A stretch of 64,000 bases of DNA from Verrucomicrobiota bacterium. GTDB lineage: Bacteria > Verrucomicrobiota > Verrucomicrobiia > Opitutales > Opitutaceae. The notes under the pieces are model-generated. The model worked only from the letters and a program-made list of their open reading frames with translations, was not told the origin of the DNA and searched no databases. The DNA is taken from assembly GCA_023391285.1 (NCBI GenBank), contig JAEWBF010000041.1, positions 1 through 64,000 on the forward strand, written 5' to 3'. A program made the position numbers and the translations under genes. Positions 28,812-38,100 of the stretch are shown piece after piece. Numbering within the stretch: position 1 is the stretch's first letter; every line of letters starts with the position of its first letter.

Positions 28812-29792
28812 TCAGCGTGACGCTTTGCGTCGTGCTCCCGCGGAACGTTGCAGCGGCACATCGACATCGCCGGGTTCGTCGTTGGTGCCGCCGAGTTTTT
28901 GCGCGAAGAACTTGATCATGTCGGGATCGACGCCCGGCGAGCTGAGTTGCGGCTCCTCGTCGAGGTCGGGCCAGGGAGCGCCTTCGGGAATATCGTCGGA
29001 GACTTGGAGCTCCTGTCCGTCTTCCGGATGGGGTCCATTCCAGATTTCGCCGGCGCGCGTGTAATCTTCGGGGCTGAAACGGAAGAGGATTCGATGCAGT
29101 CCCTTTTCTTCGTGGATGCGTGCTTCGGGGAACATCTTGTTGCTGACATCGGGGATGGGCAGCAGACGACCGACGTCGGTGCCGGTGAGCTTTTCGAGGG
29201 CTCGCGCGTAAGCGACGATGTGCACCCCGCCACGCACGAGGAGGAAACCGACCATGGCGCGGGCGGTGGGATCGTCGACCATCTCGTAGACGCGGATCTT
29301 GTTCGCGCGTGCTCCGCACTCGAGGAAGAAGTTGTGGAGAAGATCGAGCTTCAGGTTGCCGCTGGAGAAGACATTCGCTCCGGTCCACGGATTACCCATG
29401 GAGTCGACCGGGAGGGCGGCCTGGGCCGAGGCGAGAAAATGATAATGGTTACGCGCATCGGTCGCGCCTTTGAGAGGAGCGGCTTTCTCTTTCATCTTTC
29501 CGGCGTAGCGGCGATCGGCGCGCTTGGTGGCGCCGGTGAGCAGAAGGTTGATCGTCGCGGAGACGGCCTCGATGTGGGAATGCTCTTCGGCCGCGATATT
29601 GCACAGGAGATCGTAAAAGGGGCGGAGCTTGGTGCGCCCGCGGAAGTTGAACGACTGGAACGTGTAGTTCATCAACGTCGACATCTCGCCGAACTTTCCT
29701 CCGAGCAGTTCCTGCACGGCGGAGGCGGCGTTGGGGTTGGCGGAATCGGGAACGGGCAGGTCGACGGGGAGACGATCGAGACGGAGAATCAT
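28812..29792 (-). CDS. Manganese (non-haem) catalase
   Basis: A 326-residue ferritin-like four-helix protein that would disproportionate hydrogen peroxide using a dimanganese centre. The catalase core shows TFQSFNFRGRTKLRPFYDLL, AAEEHSHIEAV (metal ligands), GNLKLDLLHNFFLECGARANKIRVYEM and LLVRGGVHIVAYARALE. The C-terminal extension is acidic and typical of this group. The single ATG at 29792 fits. It is divergent from the lipase gene over a 353-bp gap. Confidence 0.88.
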   Translation of the reverse strand: MILRLDRLPVDLPVPDSANPNAASAVQELLGGKFGEMSTLMNYTFQSFNFRGRTKLRPFYDLLCNIAAEEHSHIEAVSATINLLLTGATKRADRRYAGKMKEKAAPLKGATDARNHYHFLASAQAALPVDSMGNPWTGANVFSSGNLKLDLLHNFFLECGARANKIRVYEMVDDPTARAMVGFLLVRGGVHIVAYARALEKLTGTDVGRLLPIPDVSNKMFPEARIHEEKGLHRILFRFSPEDYTRAGEIWNGPHPEDGQELQVSDDIPEGAPWPDLDEEPQLSSPGVDPDMIKFFAQKLGGTNDEPGDVDVPLQRSAGARRKASR

Positions 29793-30145
29793 GGCGATGG
29801 AGGCTAGGTTGACACGGACGCAGGTGGTCCGCGGCCGAATGTCACCGTCGCACAACCCGAGCAGTTTCCCCAGCGGGTGAGGGCCTGAGTGGAAGATGGG
29901 AAGCCGCTGACGCGGAGGATAAGAGAAATGGAAACGGTGGATCTCAGGAAGGGGCGAGGGAGCCGGGATCGGGTATTTGCGAGCTGCTTCAATCGCGGCC
30001 TGGCGATTTGGGCTCGTTCTCGAAGGCGCGGACCGGCAGCGTCTCGGAACCCCGCCCGCACTTTTCGTCCGCTTCTAACTCGGTCTGCTCGCGTGCGAGC
30101 ACGATGGGATCGACGGCGAGTGCGAGCTGCACGCACTACCCCACC
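29793..30145. other. Gene-free divergent spacer between catalase and lipase genes
   Basis: A 353-bp region between two genes transcribed away from each other. No coding frame looks real and no clear palindrome was found, so it presumably carries both promoters. Confidence 0.5.
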
Positions 30146-32122
30146 ATGCAGACCTTGGACGTCGTTATCGGCCTGATCATTTATTTTCTCTTCATGAGCC
30201 TGGTCGCTTCGGCGCTGGTCGAGATGATCGCCGCGCTGGCGAGGAAGAGAGGAAAACTGTTACGCGACGCGGTGGACGCCGCCACGAACGGCGGGCACGC
30301 GTTCAACAACGCGCTCTATCTTCATCCGCTGATCTACGGTTTATTCGAATCGGAGAAAGTCGGGATGAAGGAGAAGAAGTCGCTGCCGTCGTATATTCCG
30401 TCGGAGGTTTTCGCGCAGGCGTATGTGGAGACGGTGATCGGAATGCCGATCGCGGAAGTCGGCGATCTCGGGATGGTGTTTTCGTCGGAATCGAGGATCT
30501 GGTCGGACAAGCGGGAGATCCCGGATCGCGCGGAAGGACAGGAAGCCGCTGCTGCGACCCTTGCGTTCGGAGATCCGGTCAAGATTCAGAAACGCGATCT
30601 GGACGATGCGTATCGCGCGTTGCGGCCTCACGTCGTGGCGGCGGGCGGAGACCGGAAGGAAACGCTCCGGCGGGTTGCGGTGCATTTCGATCGCGTGAAC
30701 GAACGCGTGACGGGGCGCTATCGGCGTTGGGTGAGTTATTGGTTGTTTGTGATCGGCGTGGTGCTCGCGACCGCGACGAACGGCGATGCCACGCGCATTG
30801 TGAATCGCCTGGTGAGCAATGCCGACTTGCGCAACGCATTGGTCCAATCGGCGGAGCTCGATTTGCAGGCGGAGAATCAATCACGCGAAGCGACGCTCGA
30901 TCGCATTCGCGTGATCGAAGGGATCAGTGGCGGGTGGCAAACCGATCCGCTGCTCGCGGAAGGCGGGCTGACGGTTGGGGCGGTCGCGATCAAGGTGTTG
31001 GGGTTCTTCATCACGGCCTTCGCGGTTTCCCTGGGTGCGCCGTTCTGGTTCGATTTGTTGAACAAGCTCCTGAAGCTGCGAAAAGTCGTGGCGGGGAAGG
31101 ACGACGATTTGGCCGAGGCGAAGCCGATGCCGCGTCCGGCGACCGTCGGGGAACTCGGCACCACGTTAAGCGCGATCGACGCGGGCGAGCCGTTGCACGG
31201 ATTGCTGCTGCCGCCCGAGACGATCGCGCAATTGGGCGTGCTGGCTCGGCACGCCCAACACTGTTACGCGGCGCCGGCGGAATTCGAGGTGCTCGTCAAC
31301 AAGTCTCAGAGCAACGAAGCGGGCCAGGCGTCGACCGCCGAAAAAGCGACGGTGACCTTTATCAGTCACCAAGCGCTCGTCCCGATCGACGACGCGATTC
31401 CCGGAGACACGAAGCTCATCGAAACCATTCCGGTTGACACGCAGGTCTTCGTGATTCGCACCTCCGCGCAGATCATCGTCGCCTGCCGCGGCACCGAGCC
31501 CAAGGTGCTGCACGACATCGCGACCGATGTGCGTTGCAAACCGGCGAAGCTCGACTGGGCTCCGGCTTCGGCCGACATCCGCGTTCACCGCGGTTTCGCC
31601 GCGGCGCTCGAAATCGTGTGGGAGGAGCTTGCGAAAGCGCTCACGACGAGCGGCGACGACGTGAAAGTGCCCGTGTATTTCACAGGCCACAGTCTCGGCG
31701 GCGCGTTGGCGGTGCTGGCGGCGGCGCGGTTCATCGCGCTCGATGCGAACAACTATAATCGCTTTGGCGGACTGCATACGTTTGGGCAGCCGCGCGTCGG
31801 CAATGCGGCGTTCGCCGATTGGGCCACGCAGCTGTTTCGCGGCCGTTATACGCGCGCCGTCAATCATCGCGACATCGTGCCGCAGCTGCCGCCGCCGAAA
31901 GTGGGAGCGTGGGAATTCAAACACTTCGGCATCGTCCATGTGTTCGACGGTGCCGGGCGGCTCTCGATCAATCCGAGTTGGTTCTTCCGGCTCGCGGACT
32001 ATGCGCTGCCGGACGAGGAGCTGAAGGCGATGTTCAAGCAGCCGGTGCAGAATCATGACTCGTTTCGCTATGCATCGCTTTACGCGGCGCTGGCGAAACC
32101 GATGAAGGCGGAGGCGGCTTGA
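30146..32122 (+). CDS. Membrane-anchored class 3 lipase
   Basis: 658 residues. Three helices (about 4-26, 194-211 and 277-302) anchor an N-terminal half that is otherwise soluble. Residues about 350-640 are an alpha/beta hydrolase of the lipase class 3 type, with nucleophile Ser516 in FTGHSLGGAL, Asp576 in NHRDIVPQLP and His593 in WEFKHFG, giving a complete triad. It likely acts on lipid or ester at the inner membrane. I used the ATG at 30146, immediately before the first helix. Class 3 lipases with this long membrane portion are uncommon. Confidence 0.85.
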   Translation: MQTLDVVIGLIIYFLFMSLVASALVEMIAALARKRGKLLRDAVDAATNGGHAFNNALYLHPLIYGLFESEKVGMKEKKSLPSYIPSEVFAQAYVETVIGMPIAEVGDLGMVFSSESRIWSDKREIPDRAEGQEAAAATLAFGDPVKIQKRDLDDAYRALRPHVVAAGGDRKETLRRVAVHFDRVNERVTGRYRRWVSYWLFVIGVVLATATNGDATRIVNRLVSNADLRNALVQSAELDLQAENQSREATLDRIRVIEGISGGWQTDPLLAEGGLTVGAVAIKVLGFFITAFAVSLGAPFWFDLLNKLLKLRKVVAGKDDDLAEAKPMPRPATVGELGTTLSAIDAGEPLHGLLLPPETIAQLGVLARHAQHCYAAPAEFEVLVNKSQSNEAGQASTAEKATVTFISHQALVPIDDAIPGDTKLIETIPVDTQVFVIRTSAQIIVACRGTEPKVLHDIATDVRCKPAKLDWAPASADIRVHRGFAAALEIVWEELAKALTTSGDDVKVPVYFTGHSLGGALAVLAAARFIALDANNYNRFGGLHTFGQPRVGNAAFADWATQLFRGRYTRAVNHRDIVPQLPPPKVGAWEFKHFGIVHVFDGAGRLSINPSWFFRLADYALPDEELKAMFKQPVQNHDSFRYASLYAALAKPMKAEAA

Positions 32123-32133
32123 AGGTGTGAGGT

Positions 32134-32160
32134 GCGCGGTGAGGGCACCGCGCCTCCATC
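32134..32160. repeat. GCGCGGTG-loop-CACCGCGC repeat, copy 2
   Basis: GCGCGGTG (32134-32141), a 4-base loop, CACCGCGC (32146-32153), then CTCCATC. Same stem and same 3' tail as the copy at 7136-7162, between convergent genes this time. It may also act as terminator. Confidence 0.7.
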
Positions 32161-32170
32161 GTGGCGGGTT

Positions 32171-33673
32171 TTATTTTCGGGTGCGTTCGGAGATGCCGAA
32201 GACGGTGAATTCTGCGACTGCGGGTTGAATGCCGGGCGGATGGCCGAGGATCACGAGACGCGCGCGTGTGGCCGAGACGGGCGGGCATTCGCGATAGTCG
32301 ATCAGGTAATCCTCCCTGTTGTTGCTGCGATCAATGATCGTGGTCCAGACGCCGGGCGAGGTTTCGGCTTCGATGCGATAGCGGAAGGCGCTGGGATTTT
32401 TTCCGGACGTTGAATCGAGTCCGACGTCGCGCCACGCGATCCGCGCGGCGTGGACAGTGGCGCGAGTGGAGAAATGCGCGGTGAGCGTGGGCTGCGTGTC
32501 GTCGGCCGCGGGCAGCCACCACGTGGTGAGCGAGTTGTCGGCGGCGAGGCGACCGGAGGTGTTGGGCGCGCTCGAACTCGCGAAGTTGGGTTCGCTTTCG
32601 TTGAGCGGCAGCCATTCCTCGGCGGGAGCGGAGCCGGGCAGCGCTTGCGGCGTGGACGTGGCGCGCGGCACGTAGAGTTCTCCGTTGTCGTCGAAGGCGG
32701 CGACGTCGAGTCCGAGCCGGCGTTCGAAACCGTGGGCGACGCAGGCGAACACCGTGTAGAAAACCCACAGCCGGTCGCGCGGGCCGCGCACGATGCAACC
32801 GTGTGCGGTGCCGGTGACAAGGCCCTCGGTGGTGCGGAAGATCGGGTTGCGTTGTTGCGGCTTGAACGGACCGAGCGGGGAATCGCCGACATACGCGCCC
32901 ATCGTGTAGGTGCGATACTGGGTGCCGCCGGCGGAGTAGGTGAGATAGTAGCGGCCGTTTTCCTTGATCATCCACGCGCCTTCCATCCAGCCGGTGTTGG
33001 GATTCTGGTTCGCGCTGCCGACGCGTTCGAACGCATACGTGTCGGGGAGGAATGGAATGAGTTCCTTCGGCTCGCTGATGACCTTGGTGGGATTTTCCGA
33101 GTCGAGCTCGACGCCCCAGATTCCGGAGTTGGGGGTGCAACCCCAGTAATAATACAGCCGGTCGCCATCGGAGAACAGCATCGGATCGATGTGCGGCGGC
33201 AGTCCGTCCCGCGCGGGCATTTCCATTTTACCGATCGAGGTGAAAGGCCCGAGGGGAGTTGGGCCGGCGTAGATATCGGAATGCGACGCCATCAACAGGA
33301 ATCGTCCGCGGTGCTCCACGATCGTCGGCGCATAGCCGATGTCGCGAATGTTGAGCGGATGGTGTTCCCACGTGCGGCCCTCGTCGGCGCTCACCCACGC
33401 CATGTCGACGGACGGATAGAGATACCATTTGCCCTCGTGCCAGAGGGCGGACGGGTCGGCGAGTTCGCGATACTGTTGGGTGGTTTCGGAAAGCCAGAGG
33501 CCCGCGGGATCGTTTGGCTGGCCGGGGACCACGTCGCGCACCAGTCGGCCGATGGGATAATTGGGCAGCGGGAGCGGGTTGATGAGTCGGGTCTGCGACG
33601 TCGCCGCGATGGTGACTGCAGCCGATCCGCAGAACAACAAGGCGGCGCCCGCGGGGAAGAGACGCGTGATCAT
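32171..33673 (-). CDS. Secreted GH43-like glycoside hydrolase with C-terminal beta domain
   Basis: 500 residues. A signal peptide (about 1-24), a five-bladed beta-propeller of the GH43/GH32 clan, and a C-terminal jelly-roll resembling an F5/8 type C carbohydrate-binding domain (about 355-495). The catalytic pattern of the clan is visible: Asp73 in ELADPSALWHEGKWYLY (base), Asp163 in HIDPMLFSDGD (pKa modulator) and Glu231 in MEGAWMIKENGRYYLTYS (acid). Likely arabinofuranosidase or xylosidase activity. Downstream of, and on the same strand as, the TonB receptor and HAF protein. Confidence 0.85.
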   Translation of the reverse strand: MITRLFPAGAALLFCGSAAVTIAATSQTRLINPLPLPNYPIGRLVRDVVPGQPNDPAGLWLSETTQQYRELADPSALWHEGKWYLYPSVDMAWVSADEGRTWEHHPLNIRDIGYAPTIVEHRGRFLLMASHSDIYAGPTPLGPFTSIGKMEMPARDGLPPHIDPMLFSDGDRLYYYWGCTPNSGIWGVELDSENPTKVISEPKELIPFLPDTYAFERVGSANQNPNTGWMEGAWMIKENGRYYLTYSAGGTQYRTYTMGAYVGDSPLGPFKPQQRNPIFRTTEGLVTGTAHGCIVRGPRDRLWVFYTVFACVAHGFERRLGLDVAAFDDNGELYVPRATSTPQALPGSAPAEEWLPLNESEPNFASSSAPNTSGRLAADNSLTTWWLPAADDTQPTLTAHFSTRATVHAARIAWRDVGLDSTSGKNPSAFRYRIEAETSPGVWTTIIDRSNNREDYLIDYRECPPVSATRARLVILGHPPGIQPAVAEFTVFGISERTRK

Positions 33674-33769
33674 GGGCGAGAACGAATCCGTTCGTTCGCT
33701 TCTCGCGCAAGGTTTAAAGCCGAACGAGCGCGCGGCCGTTCATCAACCACGGCGCTCGGGACAGATCCG

Positions 33770-34975
33770 CTAGGCTTTCGCGTGACGGCGGCCGCGCCAG
33801 ACAACGAACCCGACGAGACAGACGGCGGCGATGGCGCCATAGGTGGAGGGTTCAGGCACCGGCGTCATGGGTGGCGGGGGCGGCGGCGGAGGAGGAAGGA
33901 TATCGGGAGGATTCAAACCGCGATCGAGCAGCCACGCTTGCGACTGTCCGTTGAAGAATCCGCTGCCGGCGATGAAACGTCCGTCGAGCGACATCGCGAA
34001 CGGGTTCAGCGTTTGCCAACCGGTGAGTTGGGCCCCGAGTTGGTATTCGCCTGTGAGCACCTCGAGGAAGTCGCGCATGCCGCTCGCGGGCGACCAGATG
34101 AAACCGTTCTCGCCCCACACCGTGTCGCCGATGATGAGACCGCCGTCGAACGAGACGGCGCGGGCTTGGCTGTTGAGCGAGCCGAGCAGGGCTTGCGTGG
34201 CCAGTCGCACAAAGCCTTCTTCCGCGGTCCAACGGAACGCCTGAGGCGTGCTGCTGCCGAAGCTCATGCCGCCGACGATGGTGCTTCCGTCTCCGGAAAT
34301 GGCGTGAGGCGTGTCGATCGCGGAGCCGCGGTTAAGGTCCATGAGTCCGCCCGATTCCGTCCAAAGGAAGGTGGTCCAGCCCGAAGGATTGCTGGCCATG
34401 CCGGCGACCATGGATCCGTCGGGTGAGACCGCGGTTGCCATGGCCAGCGGATTGGCGTCACCCGATGGCTTCGGAAATGTGCCCAAGTCGCGGTAGCCTT
34501 CGGTCTCGGTCCAGCGGAATGCGCGCCATCCTTCGCCATTACCGGCAGCGCCTGTGGCGTAAGCGCGACCGACGATGGTGGTGCCGTCGGCCGAGATCGC
34601 GCGGGCGGAGACGTCGGTTGTGCCGTCAGGGAGGCCGAGTGGAACGGCGCCTCCTGAGGTCGTCCAACGATACGGCTGTCCGAGATTGTTCCCGGCCATC
34701 ACGTTGCCATCGGAAGAAACACCCACGATTGTCTGGCCCGAGAAGAATTCGAGGCTGGTGGAGCCGTTGGAGCGGCTCCAACGAAACGAGTTTCCGTCGG
34801 GAGTTTGTCCGACAACCACATTGCCGTCGTCGGAGACGCCGGAGGGCTGGCCGGTGTTGAGGCCGAGCCCGAGGAAGGTCATCTGCGCGCCAAGATTCGG
34901 GGTGCCAAACAGCAGCAGGCCGGCAACGGAGGCGAACGCGACCTTGGGCCTGGTCAGGCAGAGCAAAGGGTTCAT
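33770..34975 (-). CDS. Secreted HAF-repeat protein with PEP-CTERM tail
   Basis: 401 residues. After a signal peptide (ending LFGTPNLGA), the body contains at least six repeats of about 55 residues of the HAF type, each with a pattern like VSDDGNVVVGQ / ISADGTTIVGR / VSPDGSMVAGM and a FRWTE-type strand. A stretch of nine prolines (about 356-364) precedes the PEP-CTERM tail VPEPSTYGAIAAVC, a helix and RGRRHAK. The protein is expected at the cell surface. It sits between a TonB receptor and a GH43-like hydrolase, hinting at polysaccharide contact. Confidence 0.88.
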   Translation of the reverse strand: MNPLLCLTRPKVAFASVAGLLLFGTPNLGAQMTFLGLGLNTGQPSGVSDDGNVVVGQTPDGNSFRWSRSNGSTSLEFFSGQTIVGVSSDGNVMAGNNLGQPYRWTTSGGAVPLGLPDGTTDVSARAISADGTTIVGRAYATGAAGNGEGWRAFRWTETEGYRDLGTFPKPSGDANPLAMATAVSPDGSMVAGMASNPSGWTTFLWTESGGLMDLNRGSAIDTPHAISGDGSTIVGGMSFGSSTPQAFRWTAEEGFVRLATQALLGSLNSQARAVSFDGGLIIGDTVWGENGFIWSPASGMRDFLEVLTGEYQLGAQLTGWQTLNPFAMSLDGRFIAGSGFFNGQSQAWLLDRGLNPPDILPPPPPPPPPMTPVPEPSTYGAIAAVCLVGFVVWRGRRHAKA

Positions 34976-35125
34976 GGGGGTAGCACCAATCTACTCCTCG
35001 GATGAACGCTCGGGTATCCGGTGCGATTCGGCCGACGCGATCAGTGGAAGGCGCACGCGGCAGAATCCGGCGCGATGCCACGGAGAGAGCGGCTGCATCG
35101 TCCCACGATACAGAGAGGCGAACGC

Positions 35126-35153
35126 GAAAAAGCCGCGGGGTTAGCCGCGGCTT
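35126..35153 (-). terminator. Rho-independent terminator of the TonB receptor gene
   Basis: AAGCCGCGG (35130-35138), 6-base loop, CCGCGGCTT (35145-35153). On the minus strand the stem is followed by five T. It lies 40 bp past the receptor's stop codon. The gap also means the HAF gene is probably expressed from its own promoter. Confidence 0.8.
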
Positions 35154-35192
35154 GGAGACAAACGTCAGCGAGCTGACGGATGCGGGACAGGT

Positions 35193-38100
35193 TTAGAACG
35201 AGAACGTATTCGTGACCTGCCAGGACATGCCTTCGGTGATGCGTTGCGCGGCGATCACGCCGTCGGGGTTAACGGAGATGGGCGTGAGCCCGATCGATTC
35301 GCCGACGTTGCGGAGGTTCAGCTGAATGCGCCAGCGGATGTCTCGCGTGAGATCGCGCTGATAGCCGATCCACAGATCGATGTGGTCTTCGGTTTCACCG
35401 TAGATCGGCTTTTGCACGTCGAGGCCGCTCGCGTCACTCTTCAGACCGTAGCCGAGGATCTGCTTGTCTTCCCAGCGATAGGCGCCGCCGACATTGAAGC
35501 CGCGGAAGGCGCCCTCGTTGAAGGTGTAGTTGGTGATCGCGCTGAAACGCCACGGCCGCATTTCGGGGACTTGGAAACCGATCGATTCGCGCTGAAATTC
35601 GACCGCGGACATGATGTTGTCCGAGTAGTAGCGGCGGAGGGTGTTATCGCCGCCCCACCACAGGCGGATGTCGCCGGCGGGGCCTTGGAGCCGCGACCAT
35701 TGCTGTTCGATATAATCGAGCATGGGCTGGCCGAGGTTCTCGCGGTAGGCGTTGGTTTTCGCGGCGTTGATCTGGAGATTCCAATTCGGCGTCGGCGTCC
35801 AGTTCACCTCGATCTCGTAGCCCTCGGAGGTGTTGTCGATCGTGCCGTTGGGGCTGATGCCGTTGATCTGGCCGTTGTTTTGCGAGGAGAAGCCGGTGGT
35901 GTAGGTGCCGACGTTGAAACCGCTGGCGCGCGCGGCGTCGACGAGCGGCTGGATACTGCCGCTCGACTTGTAGGTCGCGTAGGCGGACTTCAGCGCCTGG
36001 ACGTTCGCGTTGATGGCGTAGTTGGAGAAGAACTGTTCATCGATGCCGGCGAACCACGCGTCGATCGCAGCGGTTTGGGCGATGGTGCTCGGGTGGTTTT
36101 TGAAGGCGTCGGTGGTGGGCGCGTAATCGGGATTGCCGCCGTCGCCGGTGGCATCGATGCCAGCCCAGTTCCAATGCCACGACTGGTTGGGATCGAGCCC
36201 TTCGCGGCCGAAGAGATACATGAGCGCGTTGGCGGTGCCCCAGGCTTCGAGTTGGTAGAGGTAGTATTGATTCGAGCCGAGGATCGAGGAGCCGCCGGGC
36301 AGGTTGGCGTTCTTCACCTTGGTTTCGTATTTACCGACTTTGATGGTGAGCTTGTCGTCGAGCAGATTGACGACGATGCCGTAGTCCTTGCTTTCGGCGG
36401 AGGGATTATCGAGTGGCTCGCCGTCGTAGTTGTAGCGTGCTTCGACGCGGTTGTTTTCGCCGTAGTTATAGTAGGCGCTGACGCCGGAGAGGAACGGGGC
36501 GTTCTCCAGCCACGAGCGCGGCATGTGCGCAACGATGCCCCATGAGGTGGTGCGGCCGGTATTCTCGAGAACCTGTTCGGTCTCGCCGACCTTGGTGGCG
36601 GAAATGCCGGTGGCATCTTTCGCGCCGGTGGCGGTGTAAGTCCGCAACTTGTCTTCGCGCCAACCGACGGTTGGCACGATGTTGCCGCCGAACAGGCGAC
36701 CCTGCCACACCAGGCCGCGCGAGTCGACGATCTGGTCGGTCACGCCGTAGTTGGTGACGAGTTGCGCGAGATCGCCGTCGTCGGCGTTGAGGATATCGAC
36801 GGGCGCCGTGGTGCGGCCGGTGTAGTTGAAAGGATTGTCGGCCTGCACACCGACGCCGCCGAGAAAGTTCACCCAGCGCGCGCCGGGATCGACGTAGCTG
36901 GCGGCGGACGGATCGCGTGAGGGCAGCCATTCGGTTTTGAAGTAGTCGACCGAGTAAGTGCCGGACGGATTGTAGTAGGTTTGGATGGGACCGAGGTTGA
37001 GGCCGCTGGCGCTCGTGCGGTCCCACAGCGGTTCGCTGAGATAGATGATGGGCGTGATGCCGCGGGTGGCGCCGGTGAGATTGGTGTCGGCGCCGGACAC
37101 GGAGAGGCCGAGAGCCCAATCGTAGGGTGTGGCGCTCGGCGCCCATTGTGTTTTCTCCTCGTGACGCTCCTCGCGCGAAGCGAGGCCGGTGATCAGGTGA
37201 GTGCCGAGGATGCGGGCGAGCAGCGAATCGCGCCGCAGGAAATCGTGAGCGCGAAACTCGCCGAACGCGGTCAGGCGAAAGTTCTCACGCTCGCGGTCGG
37301 TGCGGTCGTTGTTGCTGAAGCTGCCGGCCGTGAAAGCGGCGCCGGCATTGGGGTTCACGTAGGGCTGCGAAGCCGACGGCGTGAATCCGATTGCCTGATA
37401 CGTGCTGGGGTCGAGGAGGCCGTTGTCGGGATCGACGGCGCCGCTGTCGTCGGTGCGTTGATATTGGGTGAGCTGGTTCTGGAGATTTTTGTTGATGTCG
37501 ATCGAGATATACGGGCGGCTCCAGGTCGCGCCGGTGCGCCATTCGGAATAGCTCTGCTTGTCGTAAACGAACTCCACGCCGAGGCGGTTATCGAGGAAGG
37601 TTTGGGCGATGGAGAGGTTGGAGGCATCCCATTTCTGATGCTCCCGCTTGTTGTCGCCGTCGATCAGTTGATTATAGAAGTCGAAGATCGAACGGTCGGT
37701 GAGCGATTGGTCTTTATAGTAGCCGCGCGTCGCGAGCGGGTAGCGCGACGGCACGCCTTCCACTTCGTCGATCTTGTCGATGGAGAGCGCATAGGCGTTC
37801 AAGCCGCCGACGCGCAACGGCGAGCCGTAGGGGATGTCGATGGCGTTATCGATGCCGCCGGAAGAGTCCAACGCGCCGGGGTGTTCGCGTGGGGCTTGGC
37901 GCGAAACGAAGAACGGGCGCGAGTCGCCATTTTTGAACCAGAAGCCGATGCCGCCATTGTTGAGGGCGCCGCCGTCGATCCCCGTCACGCCCGGTTGGTA
38001 GGGCAGGGGATTGCGCACGGTGTCGGCTACGCTGGCGAGCGAGCCGCGGCCCGGATCGCCGCCGCCGGTCTGGCTCCAGAGGAACATGTCGTAGACGCGT

